The translations under genes and the position numbers were made by a program. Under the pieces are notes generated by a model. The model ran no database searches. It was not told the DNA's origin and worked only from the letters and a program-made list of their open reading frames with translations. Of a DNA stretch of 12,006 nt, positions 1 through 7,241 are shown piece after piece. Source of the stretch: an uncultured Selenomonadaceae bacterium (lineage in GTDB: Bacteria; Bacillota; Negativicutes; Selenomonadales; Selenomonadaceae); contig CAJTSO010000001.1 of assembly GCA_910579115.1 (NCBI GenBank), positions 101,520 through 113,525 of the forward strand, given 5' to 3'. Numbering within the stretch: position 1 is the stretch's first letter; each line of letters begins with the position of its first letter.

Positions 1-515
1 TCCCGCAAAAGCTTTTCCACATCCTCGATAAAGCCCCGTTTCAGCATTTCGTCCGCTTCATCCAGTACCACCTTGTTGGCGGTAGCGAGGTTCAGCCTGC
101 CGTGGCGCCAATGGTCAAGCAAACGGCCGGGGGTTCCGATGATCAGCTGGGGCAGCCGTTCCAGCTTAGCCTTCTGGCGCTGAATATCCTGCCCGCCGTA
201 AAGGGCAAGGGATCGTATACCATAGGCTTCCCCCAGCTGGCGAGCCACCCGGGCGATCTGAACAGTCAGCTCTCTGGTGGGAGTGACAACGAGCGTCTGG
301 ATGACGTCAACCTCTGACTTCATCCGCTCCATAAGCGGGAGCAGGAAAGCAATTGTCTTACCGGTACCGGTAGGGGCCTTTACAATAGCGTCCCGTCCGC
401 CGCGCACCACCGGCAGAGCCGCCTCCTGTACCGGGGTAGCCTTCACGATTCCCGATTTTTTCAGGGCCGTCAGCCCCGCTTCATTTACCCCAAGCTCAGA
501 AAAGTTCTTACTCAC
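1..515 (-). CDS. DEAD-box ATP-dependent RNA helicase (N-terminal part, runs off left edge)
   Basis: ATP-dependent RNA helicase of superfamily 2, which unwinds or remodels RNA duplexes, for example in ribosome assembly, mRNA decay or cold response. I translated 171 residues from the reverse strand. Visible motifs in order: a Q-motif-like ATPVQ (residues 26-30), Walker A APTGTGKT (47-54), motif Ia PTREL (79-83), a GG pair (107-108), motif Ib TPGR (128-131) and DEAD (152-155). The second RecA domain lies outside the window. The start is a GTG at 513-515 that overlaps the TGA stop of map (512-514). Its ribosome binding site GGAGGTG sits inside the last codons of map, which suggests translational coupling. 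Family assignment is very secure; which paralogue (CshA-, CshB- or DbpA-like) cannot be told without the C-terminus. Confidence 0.93.
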   Translation of the reverse strand, partial: MSKNFSELGVNEAGLTALKKSGIVKATPVQEAALPVVRGGRDAIVKAPTGTGKTIAFLLPLMERMKSEVDVIQTLVVTPTRELTVQIARVARQLGEAYGIRSLALYGGQDIQRQKAKLERLPQLIIGTPGRLLDHWRHGRLNLATANKVVLDEADEMLKRGFIEDVEKLLR

Positions 516-1384
516 CAGGCAAGCACCTCCGCTCCCGACTCCGTAATAAGTATCGTCTTTTCCCACTGGGCAGACAGGGAGCCGTCCTTGGTGGTGACCG
601 TCCAGCCGTCCTTTCTGTCCTCATCAACCTCCGGCCGGCCGGCCGAAATCATCGGCTCCACGGTAAATACCATCCCCGGTACCATGAGCATCCCGGTATT
701 TGGCTCGCCGATGTGGGCCACGTAGGGCTCCATGTGGAAATGCTTGCCTACCCCATGGCCGCCCAGGGCCGTAACAACGCTGAAACCATTGGCCATAGCG
801 TGATTTCCGCAGGCGGCATTCACATCCCCGAGAAAATGCCAGGGCTTTGCGGCGGCGATCCCCAGCTCCATACATTCCCTCGTCACCCGTACCAGCTTCT
901 CCGCTTCGGGACTCACCCTGCCAACCATAAACATCCGGGAAGCGTCGGCGTAATATCCGTCCAGGATAGTGGTGATATCAATGTTAAGAATATCCCCCTC
1001 TTTGAGGATAGTGCTCTTTGAAGGGATTCCGTGACAGACTACATTGTTCAGGGAAATACAAACGCTTTTAGGGTAGCCCTGATAGTTCAGGCAGGCGGGG
1101 ATACCGCCCCGGGAAACGATGTAATCATAGCAGGCCTGATCCAGAGTCTCCGTGTCGACCCCGGCTTTTACCATTTCACTTACCATATCAAGACAGCCGT
1201 TGTTGATAACGGCGCTGGCCCGGATGCCCTCTATGTCCTTTTCATTGTTTATGATGTGGCGGGGCGGCTTTGTCTGGCCCAGCAGCCAGCTGTACTTCAT
1301 CCCCTTGATTTTTTCATCAAATTTCAAATGGCAGTTCTTGTATTTCTTCCTGCTGCCGCACCAGCAGTTATCGTTTCTATCCAC
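512..1384 (-). CDS. map: Methionine aminopeptidase, type I, with N-terminal SEC-C zinc motif
   Basis: Cytosolic metalloprotease that removes the initiator methionine from nascent proteins. An N-terminal SEC-C motif, CWCG...KNCH (residues 7-19 of 290), precedes the pita-bread catalytic domain. The five expected metal ligands are present: D136 (NIDIT), D147 (YADAS), H210 (GGHGVG), E243 (FTVEPM) and E275 (AQWEKT); the substrate-side histidine is in VCHGIP (H118). The open frame extends to an ATG at 1420, but I prefer the GTG at 1384 because AAGGAGA (1391-1397) lies 6 nt upstream, while the ATG has no good site. Its stop overlaps the start of the downstream DEAD-box helicase, so the two are probably co-transcribed. 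SEC-C motifs bind zinc and are thought to aid ribosome or protein contacts; that role here is inferred. Confidence 0.95.
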   Translation of the reverse strand: MDRNDNCWCGSRKKYKNCHLKFDEKIKGMKYSWLLGQTKPPRHIINNEKDIEGIRASAVINNGCLDMVSEMVKAGVDTETLDQACYDYIVSRGGIPACLNYQGYPKSVCISLNNVVCHGIPSKSTILKEGDILNIDITTILDGYYADASRMFMVGRVSPEAEKLVRVTRECMELGIAAAKPWHFLGDVNAACGNHAMANGFSVVTALGGHGVGKHFHMEPYVAHIGEPNTGMLMVPGMVFTVEPMISAGRPEVDEDRKDGWTVTTKDGSLSAQWEKTILITESGAEVLAW

Positions 1385-1390
1385 TGCGAA

Positions 1391-1399
1391 TCTCCTTCC
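1391..1399 (-). promoter_or_regulatory. Ribosome binding site deciding the map start
   Basis: The reverse strand reads GGAAGGAGA, six bases before a GTG at 1384. This favours a 290-residue Map over the 302-residue version beginning at the ATG at 1420. Confidence 0.7.
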
Positions 1400-1485
1400 A
1401 AAATACGACCTCTGTATCATTTTGAAAAATTTTATCGTTTAATACTACCACAAATCAGTGGTTCTGCATAGGGTGTTCCTTGTCC

Positions 1486-1514
1486 TTGACACTTTTCAAC
1501 AGCTGAATTATAAT
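1486..1514 (+). promoter_or_regulatory. Perfect-consensus sigma-A promoter for the polysaccharide deacetylase
   Basis: TTGACA at 1486-1491 and TATAAT at 1509-1514, separated by exactly 17 bp: a full consensus match in both boxes. The predicted transcript start is near 1521, giving a 5' leader of about 40 nt before the ribosome binding site at 1548-1553. No obvious operator overlaps it. A short inverted repeat ACCAC/GTGGT (1447-1462) lies just upstream, between this promoter and map. Confidence 0.88.
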
Positions 1515-1558
1515 GCCGACGGTCAAATACTCTTACCTTATTCGAGCAGGAGGAATTT

Positions 1559-2455
1559 TTGTCTCCTTTTGTGAGAATACAAATAGCAAACAAGGGTGTG
1601 AATAGCTTGAAAAAAGTCCCGTCTCTTATCCGGGGACTTGCTGCCATCTGCCTGCTGATCATGGGCGGGCTTTATTACCTGTTCAATGTTCAGGTTACCC
1701 CCTCCGATGAAGTACTGGTTCTGAATTACCATCAGATAAATAACCGGGATAAAAATTCCCTGACCGTCCGTCCCGGAATATTTGCCGATGAGCTCGATTA
1801 TCTCACGGCCAACGGCTACCACGTCATTTCCCTTGACCAATTCATCAGCCATCAGCGGGATGGTGCTCCCCTGCCGGACAAGCCCGTTCTCATAACCTTT
1901 GACGACGGGTATCGGGACAATTATACCGAAGCCTTTCCCCTGCTGAAGGAGCGGAATATGCCCGCCCTCATCTTCATCATCACCGACTATATCGGCACCC
2001 AGAAAAATTATCTCACCTGGCCACAGGTTCATGAGATGGAAAAGCAGGGAATCTCCTTCGGCAGCCACACCCTCAGCCATTCAAAGCTGTCAGAGGATGA
2101 TCCACAGGACGCCAGGTTCCAGCTGGAAACAAGCCAGGCGGTGTTCCGCTGGCAGTTCGGTAAGAACGCCCGGGCCCTTGCCTATCCCTGCGGTTACTAC
2201 GACGATACCGTAAAACAGCTGGTGAAGGAAGCCGGCTATGATGCTGCCTTCACGGTAGATTACGGCCCGGTCAGGCCGGGGGATGATTTACTGAGCCTTC
2301 AGCGCATCCCCGTCTTCGGCGATCTGGAAAACGAGACTGAGCATTTCCGCCTCCGGATCGAAAAGGTTCCTGCCCTCTCCCTGCTGTATGCGGTCAGAAC
2401 CACTTTACGGAATATGGGGCTGTCTGCTCTGGCTGACCAAGTTCCGATTCCCTGA
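1559..2455 (+). CDS. Membrane-anchored polysaccharide deacetylase (NodB homology, carbohydrate esterase 4)
   Basis: Probable extracytoplasmic metal-dependent de-N-acetylase acting on a cell-surface polysaccharide such as peptidoglycan or poly-N-acetylglucosamine; the substrate is not determined by sequence. From the TTG start it has 298 residues. Residues about 24-44 form one hydrophobic signal-anchor with basic residues before it. The NodB domain follows: TFDDGY (113-118) with the catalytic-base and metal aspartates, the metal-binding SHTLSH (169-174), the YPCG motif (209-212) and a C-terminal SLQRIPV strand (246-252). AGGAGG at 1548-1553, 5 nt before the TTG, supports this start; an internal TTG at 1607 behind AAGGG is a weaker alternative. 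It is a single-gene unit: a perfect promoter upstream and a strong terminator downstream. The layout resembles PgaB/IcaB-type or PdaA-like enzymes, but no exopolysaccharide genes are nearby. Confidence 0.92.
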   Translation: MSPFVRIQIANKGVNSLKKVPSLIRGLAAICLLIMGGLYYLFNVQVTPSDEVLVLNYHQINNRDKNSLTVRPGIFADELDYLTANGYHVISLDQFISHQRDGAPLPDKPVLITFDDGYRDNYTEAFPLLKERNMPALIFIITDYIGTQKNYLTWPQVHEMEKQGISFGSHTLSHSKLSEDDPQDARFQLETSQAVFRWQFGKNARALAYPCGYYDDTVKQLVKEAGYDAAFTVDYGPVRPGDDLLSLQRIPVFGDLENETEHFRLRIEKVPALSLLYAVRTTLRNMGLSALADQVPIP

Positions 2456-2461
2456 CGTTAT

Positions 2462-2478
2462 AACGGTCTTTGACCGTT
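2462..2478. repeat. Small perfect hairpin just after the deacetylase stop
   Basis: AACGGTC and GACCGTT form 7-bp arms around a TTT loop, seven bases after the TGA. A self-complementary CGTTATAACG (2456-2465) overlaps its left arm. No T-run follows on the plus strand, so it is not an intrinsic terminator by itself; it may stabilise the 3' end of the mRNA. The 56 bp from here to the terminator at 2535 hold nothing I recognise. Confidence 0.5.
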
Positions 2479-2534
2479 GAATGCCAATCCATAGAAATTG
2501 CTGTATCATTTCCTGAGGGACTCCATTGTCACCC

Positions 2535-2582
2535 AAAAAAGGTGCAGTGAAAATTAGCGCTCATTTTCACTGCACCTTTTTT
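2535..2582. terminator. Bidirectional intrinsic terminator, perfect 20-bp stem
   Basis: Arms at 2535-2554 and 2563-2582 are exact reverse complements around an 8-nt loop (2555-2562). The GC-rich core GGTGCAGTG is flanked by six A on the left and six T on the right, so it gives a stem plus U-tract in both directions. It lies between the convergent deacetylase (ends 2455, plus) and the ABC ATPase gene (ends 2589, minus) and should stop both transcripts. Confidence 0.95.
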
Positions 2583-2588
2583 GTTTTG

Positions 2589-3347
2589 TCATTTATTTCG
2601 CTTTGAACGGTGGTACTCGAAGAGATTCAGGAACTGCTTTGCCTTGTCGGTTTTAGGGGCGGTAAAGAACACCTCTGGATCATCATCCTCGACGATCTGC
2701 CCGCCGTCGATAAGCAGTATCCTGTCCGCCACCGCCCGGGCAAACTGCATTTCGTGGGTGACGATGAGCATGGTCTTGCCCTCGTCTGCCAGGTCGAGCA
2801 TGACATCCTGCACCTCCCGCACCATTTCCGGGTCAAGGGCCGCCGTTACCTCGTCGAAGAGCATGACTTCCGGATGCATGGCCAGGGCCCGCACGATAGC
2901 CACCCGCTGCTTCTGTCCGCCGGACAATTCAGCCGGATAGCTCTCCGCCCTGTCCTTCAGCCCCACCCGCTCTAAAAGAGCCATCGCCTCCCGGGCTGCC
3001 TCTGCCTTATCCCTGCCCTGTACCTTCGTGGGAGCCAGCAGAATATTGCCCAGCACGGTAAGGTGCGGAAACAGGTCGTAGCTTTGAAATACCATGCCGA
3101 TTTTCTGCCGGATTTCCGTCAGATTTTTGCTGTCATGGGTAATGGACTCATCTCCCAGACGGACTATGCCCCCCTGAATTGGCTCCAGGGCGTTCAGGCA
3201 GCGGAGAAGGGTACTCTTTCCGCAGCCGGAGCTGCCGACTATTACCACCACCTCCCCCTTGTTTACGGTGAGGCTGATATCCTTTAGAATTACCTTGTCG
3301 CCGTATTGTTTAAGGAGATGTTCTACAAAGAGCAACGGTTCTGCCAT
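2589..3347 (-). CDS. Polar amino-acid ABC transporter, ATP-binding protein (GlnQ/HisP type)
   Basis: ATPase of an amino-acid importer, working on the cytoplasmic face with the two permeases upstream. From the preferred ATG at 3347 it has 252 residues. Motifs: Walker A GSSGCGKST (38-46), Q-loop VFQS (Q88), signature LSGGQKQR (141-148), Walker B LFDE (163-166) and the H-loop histidine (H198, VTHEM). The residue after the catalytic glutamate is valine (DEVTAALDPE) where many relatives have proline. An in-frame ATG at 3362 would overlap the permease gene, but GAAGG seven bases before 3347 fits the inner start better. Only 2 nt separate the permease stop from this start. It is the last gene of the minus-strand chain and ends just before the 20-bp terminator. 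The exact amino acid transported is unknown. Confidence 0.93.
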   Translation of the reverse strand: MAEPLLFVEHLLKQYGDKVILKDISLTVNKGEVVVIVGSSGCGKSTLLRCLNALEPIQGGIVRLGDESITHDSKNLTEIRQKIGMVFQSYDLFPHLTVLGNILLAPTKVQGRDKAEAAREAMALLERVGLKDRAESYPAELSGGQKQRVAIVRALAMHPEVMLFDEVTAALDPEMVREVQDVMLDLADEGKTMLIVTHEMQFARAVADRILLIDGGQIVEDDDPEVFFTAPKTDKAKQFLNLFEYHRSKRNK

Positions 3348-3349
3348 CG

Positions 3350-4042
3350 TTACACCTTCCATTTCCTTTCAAGATATTTTGCCAGCAGGCTGATAGGCCA
3401 GCAGGCCAGAAAATATAAAATAAATATTACCAGGTAAAGACCAAAGGCCGCATTGGGGCTCGTAGCCCGGTTTGCCTCGATTATCTGCTGGGCTACCTTC
3501 AGAACCTCCACTACGCCGATCATCAACACAAGGCTGGTGGTCTTCACCATGCGGGTAATCAGATTGATGGATATGGGCAGCAGCCGCCGGACGGTCTGGG
3601 GCAGAATGACATGGATAAACGTCTGCGTTCTGGTGAGCCCAAGGGCCGCCGCGCTCTCGTACTGGTGCTTCGGGATGGAGGCAAGGGCGCCTCTCACCAG
3701 GTCAGCCATTTCGGCCGTCCCCCACAGGGAAAAGACGATAATGGAGGCCATTTCACCGCTGACGTGAAGCTTCATTATCTTCGTGGACCCGAAGAAAACA
3801 ATGAACAGCAGAACCAGCTGGGGCATTATCCTGATGAATTCCAAATAGGCCCGCAGCAGGAATCTTAATACCTTGTTTTCCCAAGTCATAAGCATCCCCA
3901 GCAATATGCCTGAGGGAATGCTGACGGCCACCGCCAGCAGGCTTATCTTCAGGGCCACGCCCAAGCCGCCCATCAGGCGGGCAAAGTTTTTCCCTTTGAA
4001 CAGCACGTCCAGCCCGATAGAGGCCAGATCAAAATCAGCCAT
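3350..4042 (-). CDS. Amino-acid ABC transporter permease (HisM/GlnP family), second of pair
   Basis: Integral membrane subunit of a polar amino-acid importer. 230 residues from the ATG at 4042, with about five hydrophobic segments. The cytoplasmic EAA loop that docks the ATPase is visible as YESAAALGLTRTQTF followed by ILPQ. The start at 4042 has AAAGGAGG seven bases upstream and is preferred to the ATG at 4060. It overlaps the preceding permease gene by 8 bp (4035-4042) in an ATGGCTGA arrangement. The ATPase gene starts 2 nt downstream of its stop. The two permeases presumably form a heterodimer, as in HisQM-type systems. No substrate-binding protein gene lies next to them. Confidence 0.92.
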   Translation of the reverse strand: MADFDLASIGLDVLFKGKNFARLMGGLGVALKISLLAVAVSIPSGILLGMLMTWENKVLRFLLRAYLEFIRIMPQLVLLFIVFFGSTKIMKLHVSGEMASIIVFSLWGTAEMADLVRGALASIPKHQYESAAALGLTRTQTFIHVILPQTVRRLLPISINLITRMVKTTSLVLMIGVVEVLKVAQQIIEANRATSPNAAFGLYLVIFILYFLACWPISLLAKYLERKWKV

Positions 4043-4685
4043 GGCGCAGCCTCCTTTCAAGGAAGCTGCCCAAAAGGGAAATCGGCAAAAGGATTATCAG
4101 GTAGAAAACCACCAGCAGGAACAGGGACTCCTTCGTCTTATAGAATACGCCGATAAGATCCTTGGCGGTAAACATCAAGTCCATCAGGCTGATGGCGGAA
4201 AATACGCTGGTTTCCTTCATGAGGAAGATGACGTTTGCCACCACCCCCGGGAAGCTGATGGAGAAAGCCTGGGGTAAAAGGACATAGCGCATGATCTGAA
4301 ATCTGTTCAGGCCCAGGGCCTTGGCGCTTTCCTCCTGAATTGGTTCTACGGCCTCAATGCCGCTGCGGAAGGTTTCGCACATATAGCTGCCCCCCAGGAA
4401 AGCCAGCCCTGCGATACCGCAGACGAAAGCATCTGTCTTGATGCCGGTAACCTTCGGAATGCCGTAGTAAATAAAGAAAAGCTGTACCAACAGCGGCGTA
4501 TTGCGGCTGATCTCTACATACGCGCTTACCAGACAGCGCAGTATTGGCACCCGGTAATAGAGTACCGCCGCGCAAATAATGCCGATAATCACTGACAGGA
4601 GGATTCCGGCTGTACCGGTTTTTACCGTAAGCCAGGCCGCCTCCTCATACACCGGCAGATACTTTGCAATAAATGCCCAATTCAC
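4035..4685 (-). CDS. Amino-acid ABC transporter permease (HisM/GlnP family), first of pair
   Basis: Partner membrane subunit of the same importer, 216 residues. The N-terminus carries the family's SRNTPLLVQLFF-type segment (EISRNTPLLVQ, about residues 58-68), and the EAA loop reads EESAKALGLNRFQ followed by LLPQA. The start is a GTG at 4685 with AGGGAG about 9 nt upstream. It begins 29 nt after the truA stop, with no terminator or convincing promoter in that gap, so it is probably co-transcribed with ecfA1-ecfA2-ecfT-truA. Homologues are usually accompanied by an extracellular binding protein gene; here that component must be encoded elsewhere. Confidence 0.92.
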   Translation of the reverse strand: MNWAFIAKYLPVYEEAAWLTVKTGTAGILLSVIIGIICAAVLYYRVPILRCLVSAYVEISRNTPLLVQLFFIYYGIPKVTGIKTDAFVCGIAGLAFLGGSYMCETFRSGIEAVEPIQEESAKALGLNRFQIMRYVLLPQAFSISFPGVVANVIFLMKETSVFSAISLMDLMFTAKDLIGVFYKTKESLFLLVVFYLIILLPISLLGSFLERRLRHG

Positions 4686-4714
4686 CCGAATTTCTCCCTT
4701 TTATCATCTTAAAT

Positions 4715-5536
4715 TTAATGAGATCGATTAGAGTCGGCTTTTATCTCCGGATAGCCGGGGTAGAATACGCTTTCCAAGCAGAGACCATTAGCCGGGGCCA
4801 TGGTTGGCAGCAAGCTTCGATTTTTCCCCTCGATTGCCGCGGCAAATTCCTCTACCGTCATTTTTCCCGTTCCTACCTTTGCCAGGGTCCCCACAATATT
4901 TCTCACCATGTGATAGAGAAAGCCGTTGGCGGATATAAAAAACCTTATATCCCTGCCCTGACGGGTCAGCCGCGCTTCGTATATATTCTTCACCGGATCA
5001 CCCTGCTCATTGGAGCCCGCTGACCGAAAGGCGGAAAAGTCCTGTTCCCCCACGAGCAGATCCGCCGCCTGCTGCATAGGGACAACATCAAGCCTTTCCT
5101 TCACCTGCCAGCTGTAGCGGGCCAGAAATGGATCGAAAAAATCTTCCATCTCCCTGATCCAATAGGAGTAAGTCTTATCATGGGGGCTATGGAGCGCCGA
5201 AAAATATTCATCCCCCTCCCCAGCCCCGGTCACTGCAATACTGCCGGGGAGGAAATTATTTACCACCGCCGGCAGTCTGTCCACAGGAATCGCGCTGCTG
5301 GTAAAGAAATTTACGATCTGACCCCGGGCATGGACGCCTGCGTCGGTACGGCCGGAGGCGGTAAGCTCGATCAGCTCGCCGCAGACTCTTTCCAGAGCCT
5401 CCTCCAAGACATTCTGAATCGCCGTTACCGGCGGCATCTGCCGTTGAAAGCCGTGATAATCGGTTCCGTCGTAGGCCACCCTGAGCCATATATTGCGGCT
5501 CCGAGCCTTCATCATGACCTTATGCTCCCGCTTCAT
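4715..5536 (-). CDS. truA: tRNA pseudouridine(38-40) synthase TruA
   Basis: Converts uridines 38, 39 and 40 in the anticodon stem-loop of many tRNAs to pseudouridine. 273 residues from the ATG at 5536. The signature ASGRTDAGVHARGQ (residues 60-73) contains the catalytic aspartate D65. The N-terminal AYDGTDYHGFQRQ (21-33) and the later FRSAG and FLYHMVRNIVG segments are typical of the family, and the length is normal. The ATG at 5536 overlaps the ecfT stop in an ATGA junction (5533-5536). A start at the ATG at 5515 or the adjacent ATG at 5512 is possible, since GGGAG precedes 5515 and the first seven or eight residues are not conserved-looking. Following ecfT is the usual place for truA in Bacillota. 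Confidence 0.96.
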   Translation of the reverse strand: MKREHKVMMKARSRNIWLRVAYDGTDYHGFQRQMPPVTAIQNVLEEALERVCGELIELTASGRTDAGVHARGQIVNFFTSSAIPVDRLPAVVNNFLPGSIAVTGAGEGDEYFSALHSPHDKTYSYWIREMEDFFDPFLARYSWQVKERLDVVPMQQAADLLVGEQDFSAFRSAGSNEQGDPVKNIYEARLTRQGRDIRFFISANGFLYHMVRNIVGTLAKVGTGKMTVEEFAAAIEGKNRSLLPTMAPANGLCLESVFYPGYPEIKADSNRSH

Positions 5537-6342
5537 GACTGCTTCAAAAAGAAGCTGGCTCCCATCACCGCTCCCAAAAATATTACCGAAAGGGCAACCG
5601 CGCCATAATCAACGCCGCTGACCGCCAGGGCTTTCATTCTGGTGCGCCCCTCGCCCCCGTGATAGCAGCGGGCCTCCATGGCCATGGCAAGCTCGTCCGC
5701 CCGGCGGAACGCCGAGATAAACAGCGGTATGAGTATAGGAATTATATTTCTCAGCTGAGTGAGCATATTCCCCGAGGAAAAATCCACGCCCCTTGACTGC
5801 TGAGCCTTCATAATTTTGTCCGTCTCCTGGAGAAGGGTGGGAACAAACCGCAGGGCAATGGTCATCATCATAGCCAGCTCATGGGCGGGGACGCCTATAC
5901 ATTTCAACGGCTTGAGCAGTCTTTCCAGGGCATCCGTCAGCATCAGCGGCGAGGTGGTCAGCGTAAGGTAAGAGGAAAGGACGATGAGCAGCACCAGCCG
6001 CAAAGAGATGAAAAAGCCCCGCCAAAAACCTTCCTCAGTAAATTGGAAGATCCACACCTGAGCCACCACCCGGCCGGGCATTGAGGCAAAATGAATTAGA
6101 AAGGTAAACAAAAGTATCCACCAGAGGGGTTTTACCGACCTGATGATGATTTTGGCCGGTATCCCTGATAAGGCGCCAAGAATAATGGTCAGCAAAGTCA
6201 GCGCCCCGTAGGGAACCGGTCCGTCAATAAGAAAAAGAGACACCAGGAAGAAAAACATCAGAACGATTTTTACCCGGGGATCCATCCGGTGAAGCACCGA
6301 CTGGCCAGGGAAAAACTGACCAATCGTAATATCCGAAATCAT
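5533..6342 (-). CDS. ecfT: ECF transporter transmembrane coupling protein EcfT
   Basis: Membrane scaffold of an energy-coupling-factor transporter: it couples ATP hydrolysis by EcfA1/EcfA2 to interchangeable substrate-binding S components for vitamins and metals. 269 residues, with a DPR near the N-terminus (21-23), several hydrophobic helices (about 27-60, 68-88, 108-130 and 240-266), and the two coupling-helix motifs in the C-terminal half: QSRG (182-185) and EARC (223-226). The second motif has Cys where the consensus ARG has Gly. The start ATG overlaps the ecfA2 stop by one base (TGATG), and its stop overlaps truA. No S-component gene is adjacent, as expected for a shared (group II) module. 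Confidence 0.95.
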   Translation of the reverse strand: MISDITIGQFFPGQSVLHRMDPRVKIVLMFFFLVSLFLIDGPVPYGALTLLTIILGALSGIPAKIIIRSVKPLWWILLFTFLIHFASMPGRVVAQVWIFQFTEEGFWRGFFISLRLVLLIVLSSYLTLTTSPLMLTDALERLLKPLKCIGVPAHELAMMMTIALRFVPTLLQETDKIMKAQQSRGVDFSSGNMLTQLRNIIPILIPLFISAFRRADELAMAMEARCYHGGEGRTRMKALAVSGVDYGAVALSVIFLGAVMGASFFLKQS

Positions 6343-7241
6343 CAGCCTTTGCCCCCCCTCTGGTTATTCTTTGCCTTTGGCGCTGGCCTTTTTGCCGCCA
6401 TAATGGCCCGGACAGCCCCCTCCACGGTAAGCATATCCTTCGGCTTCAGATTAAGCTTTAGCCCATGAGCCTCCACCGTCCGCAGCAGGGTGGTCAGTCG
6501 TGGTAAAAGCAGTCCCGCCGACTCTATCGTCTCCTTGTTGGAATAGGCCTCGTAGGGAGCGGCATCCAACACCAACCTGCCCCCGGACAGGACGATAATC
6601 CTTTCCGCATAGCGGGCGATGGCATCCATATCATGGGAAACAAACACAATGGTCATGTGCCGCTTTTCGTGAAGCTCCCGGATCTTTTCCAAAAGCTCGT
6701 CCCGGCCCTGGGGATTGAGGCCGGCCGTCGGTTCATCCAATACCAGGTATTTAGGGGAAAGGGCAACGACTCCGGCAATTGCTACCCGCCGCATCTCGCC
6801 GCCGGAGAGGCCAAAAGGACTTTTCTGACGGTATGCCTCGTAATCAACGCCCACAAACTCCATGGCCATTTTTACTCTGGCGGCGACCTCCTTTTCCGAA
6901 AGGCCCCGGTTTTTGGGCCCAAAGGCGATATCGGCCTCTACCGTTTCCTCGAAAAGCTGATGCTCCGGATACTGAAACACCATCCCCACCTTGTCCCGGG
7001 CGGATTTTACCTCCTTGCCCTTACCGAAAAGGGCCTGCCCGTCGATCACTATCTCTCCGGAGGTAGGCTGAAGCAGCCCGTTCATATGCTGGAGCATGGT
7101 GGACTTGCCGCTGCCGGTGTGACCGGCAATGGCGACGAAGGAACCCTCCTCCACCGTCAGGCTCACATCATCCAGCGCCTTGCTCTCGAAGGGTGTTCCG
7201 GGCATGTAGGTGTAGCTTACATTCTTAATTTCTATTGACAT
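6342..7241 (-). CDS. ecfA2: ECF transporter ATP-binding protein EcfA2
   Basis: One of the two ATPases of the energy-coupling module. 299 residues. Walker A GHTGSGKST (40-48), Q-loop VFQYPEHQLFEETV (88-101, characteristic of EcfA2), signature LSGGEMRR (145-152), Walker B LVLDEPTAG (166-174), H-loop H203. The D-loop reads GLNPQG: an asparagine (N176) replaces the usual aspartate. The C-terminus ends in a lysine- and arginine-rich tail (about 282-299) that looks like a lineage-specific extension. It starts inside the end of ecfA1 (10-bp overlap, 7232-7241); the nearest ribosome binding site, AGGAG, is about 14 nt upstream, so coupling to ecfA1 translation is likely. Confidence 0.95.
   Translation of the reverse strand: MSIEIKNVSYTYMPGTPFESKALDDVSLTVEEGSFVAIAGHTGSGKSTMLQHMNGLLQPTSGEIVIDGQALFGKGKEVKSARDKVGMVFQYPEHQLFEETVEADIAFGPKNRGLSEKEVAARVKMAMEFVGVDYEAYRQKSPFGLSGGEMRRVAIAGVVALSPKYLVLDEPTAGLNPQGRDELLEKIRELHEKRHMTIVFVSHDMDAIARYAERIIVLSGGRLVLDAAPYEAYSNKETIESAGLLLPRLTTLLRTVEAHGLKLNLKPKDMLTVEGAVRAIMAAKRPAPKAKNNQRGGKG

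Noticed and set aside
1447..1462. ACCAC/GTGGT inverted repeat between map and the deacetylase as an operator
   Set aside because: Only 5-bp arms with a 6-bp spacer, and not overlapping a confident promoter box; easily due to chance.
2456..2478. Hairpin after the deacetylase as an intrinsic terminator
   Set aside because: No T-run follows on the plus strand; the real terminator is the 20-bp stem at 2535-2582.
3350..4060. Longer starts for the permease (4060), ABC ATPase (3362), EcfA1 (8080), Map (1420) and MarR (8227)
   Set aside because: In each case a better spaced ribosome binding site precedes an inner start codon, so the shorter forms were annotated.
5533..6342. EcfT second motif ARC instead of ARG as a sign of a defective protein
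   Set aside because: To my knowledge Cys at this position is common in EcfT proteins, and the rest of the protein is intact.
6633..7238. 201-codon open frame opposite ecfA2, and similar frames opposite ecfA1, map and the permeases
   Set aside because: All are antisense to genes with full catalytic motifs, and their sequences are low in recognisable features.
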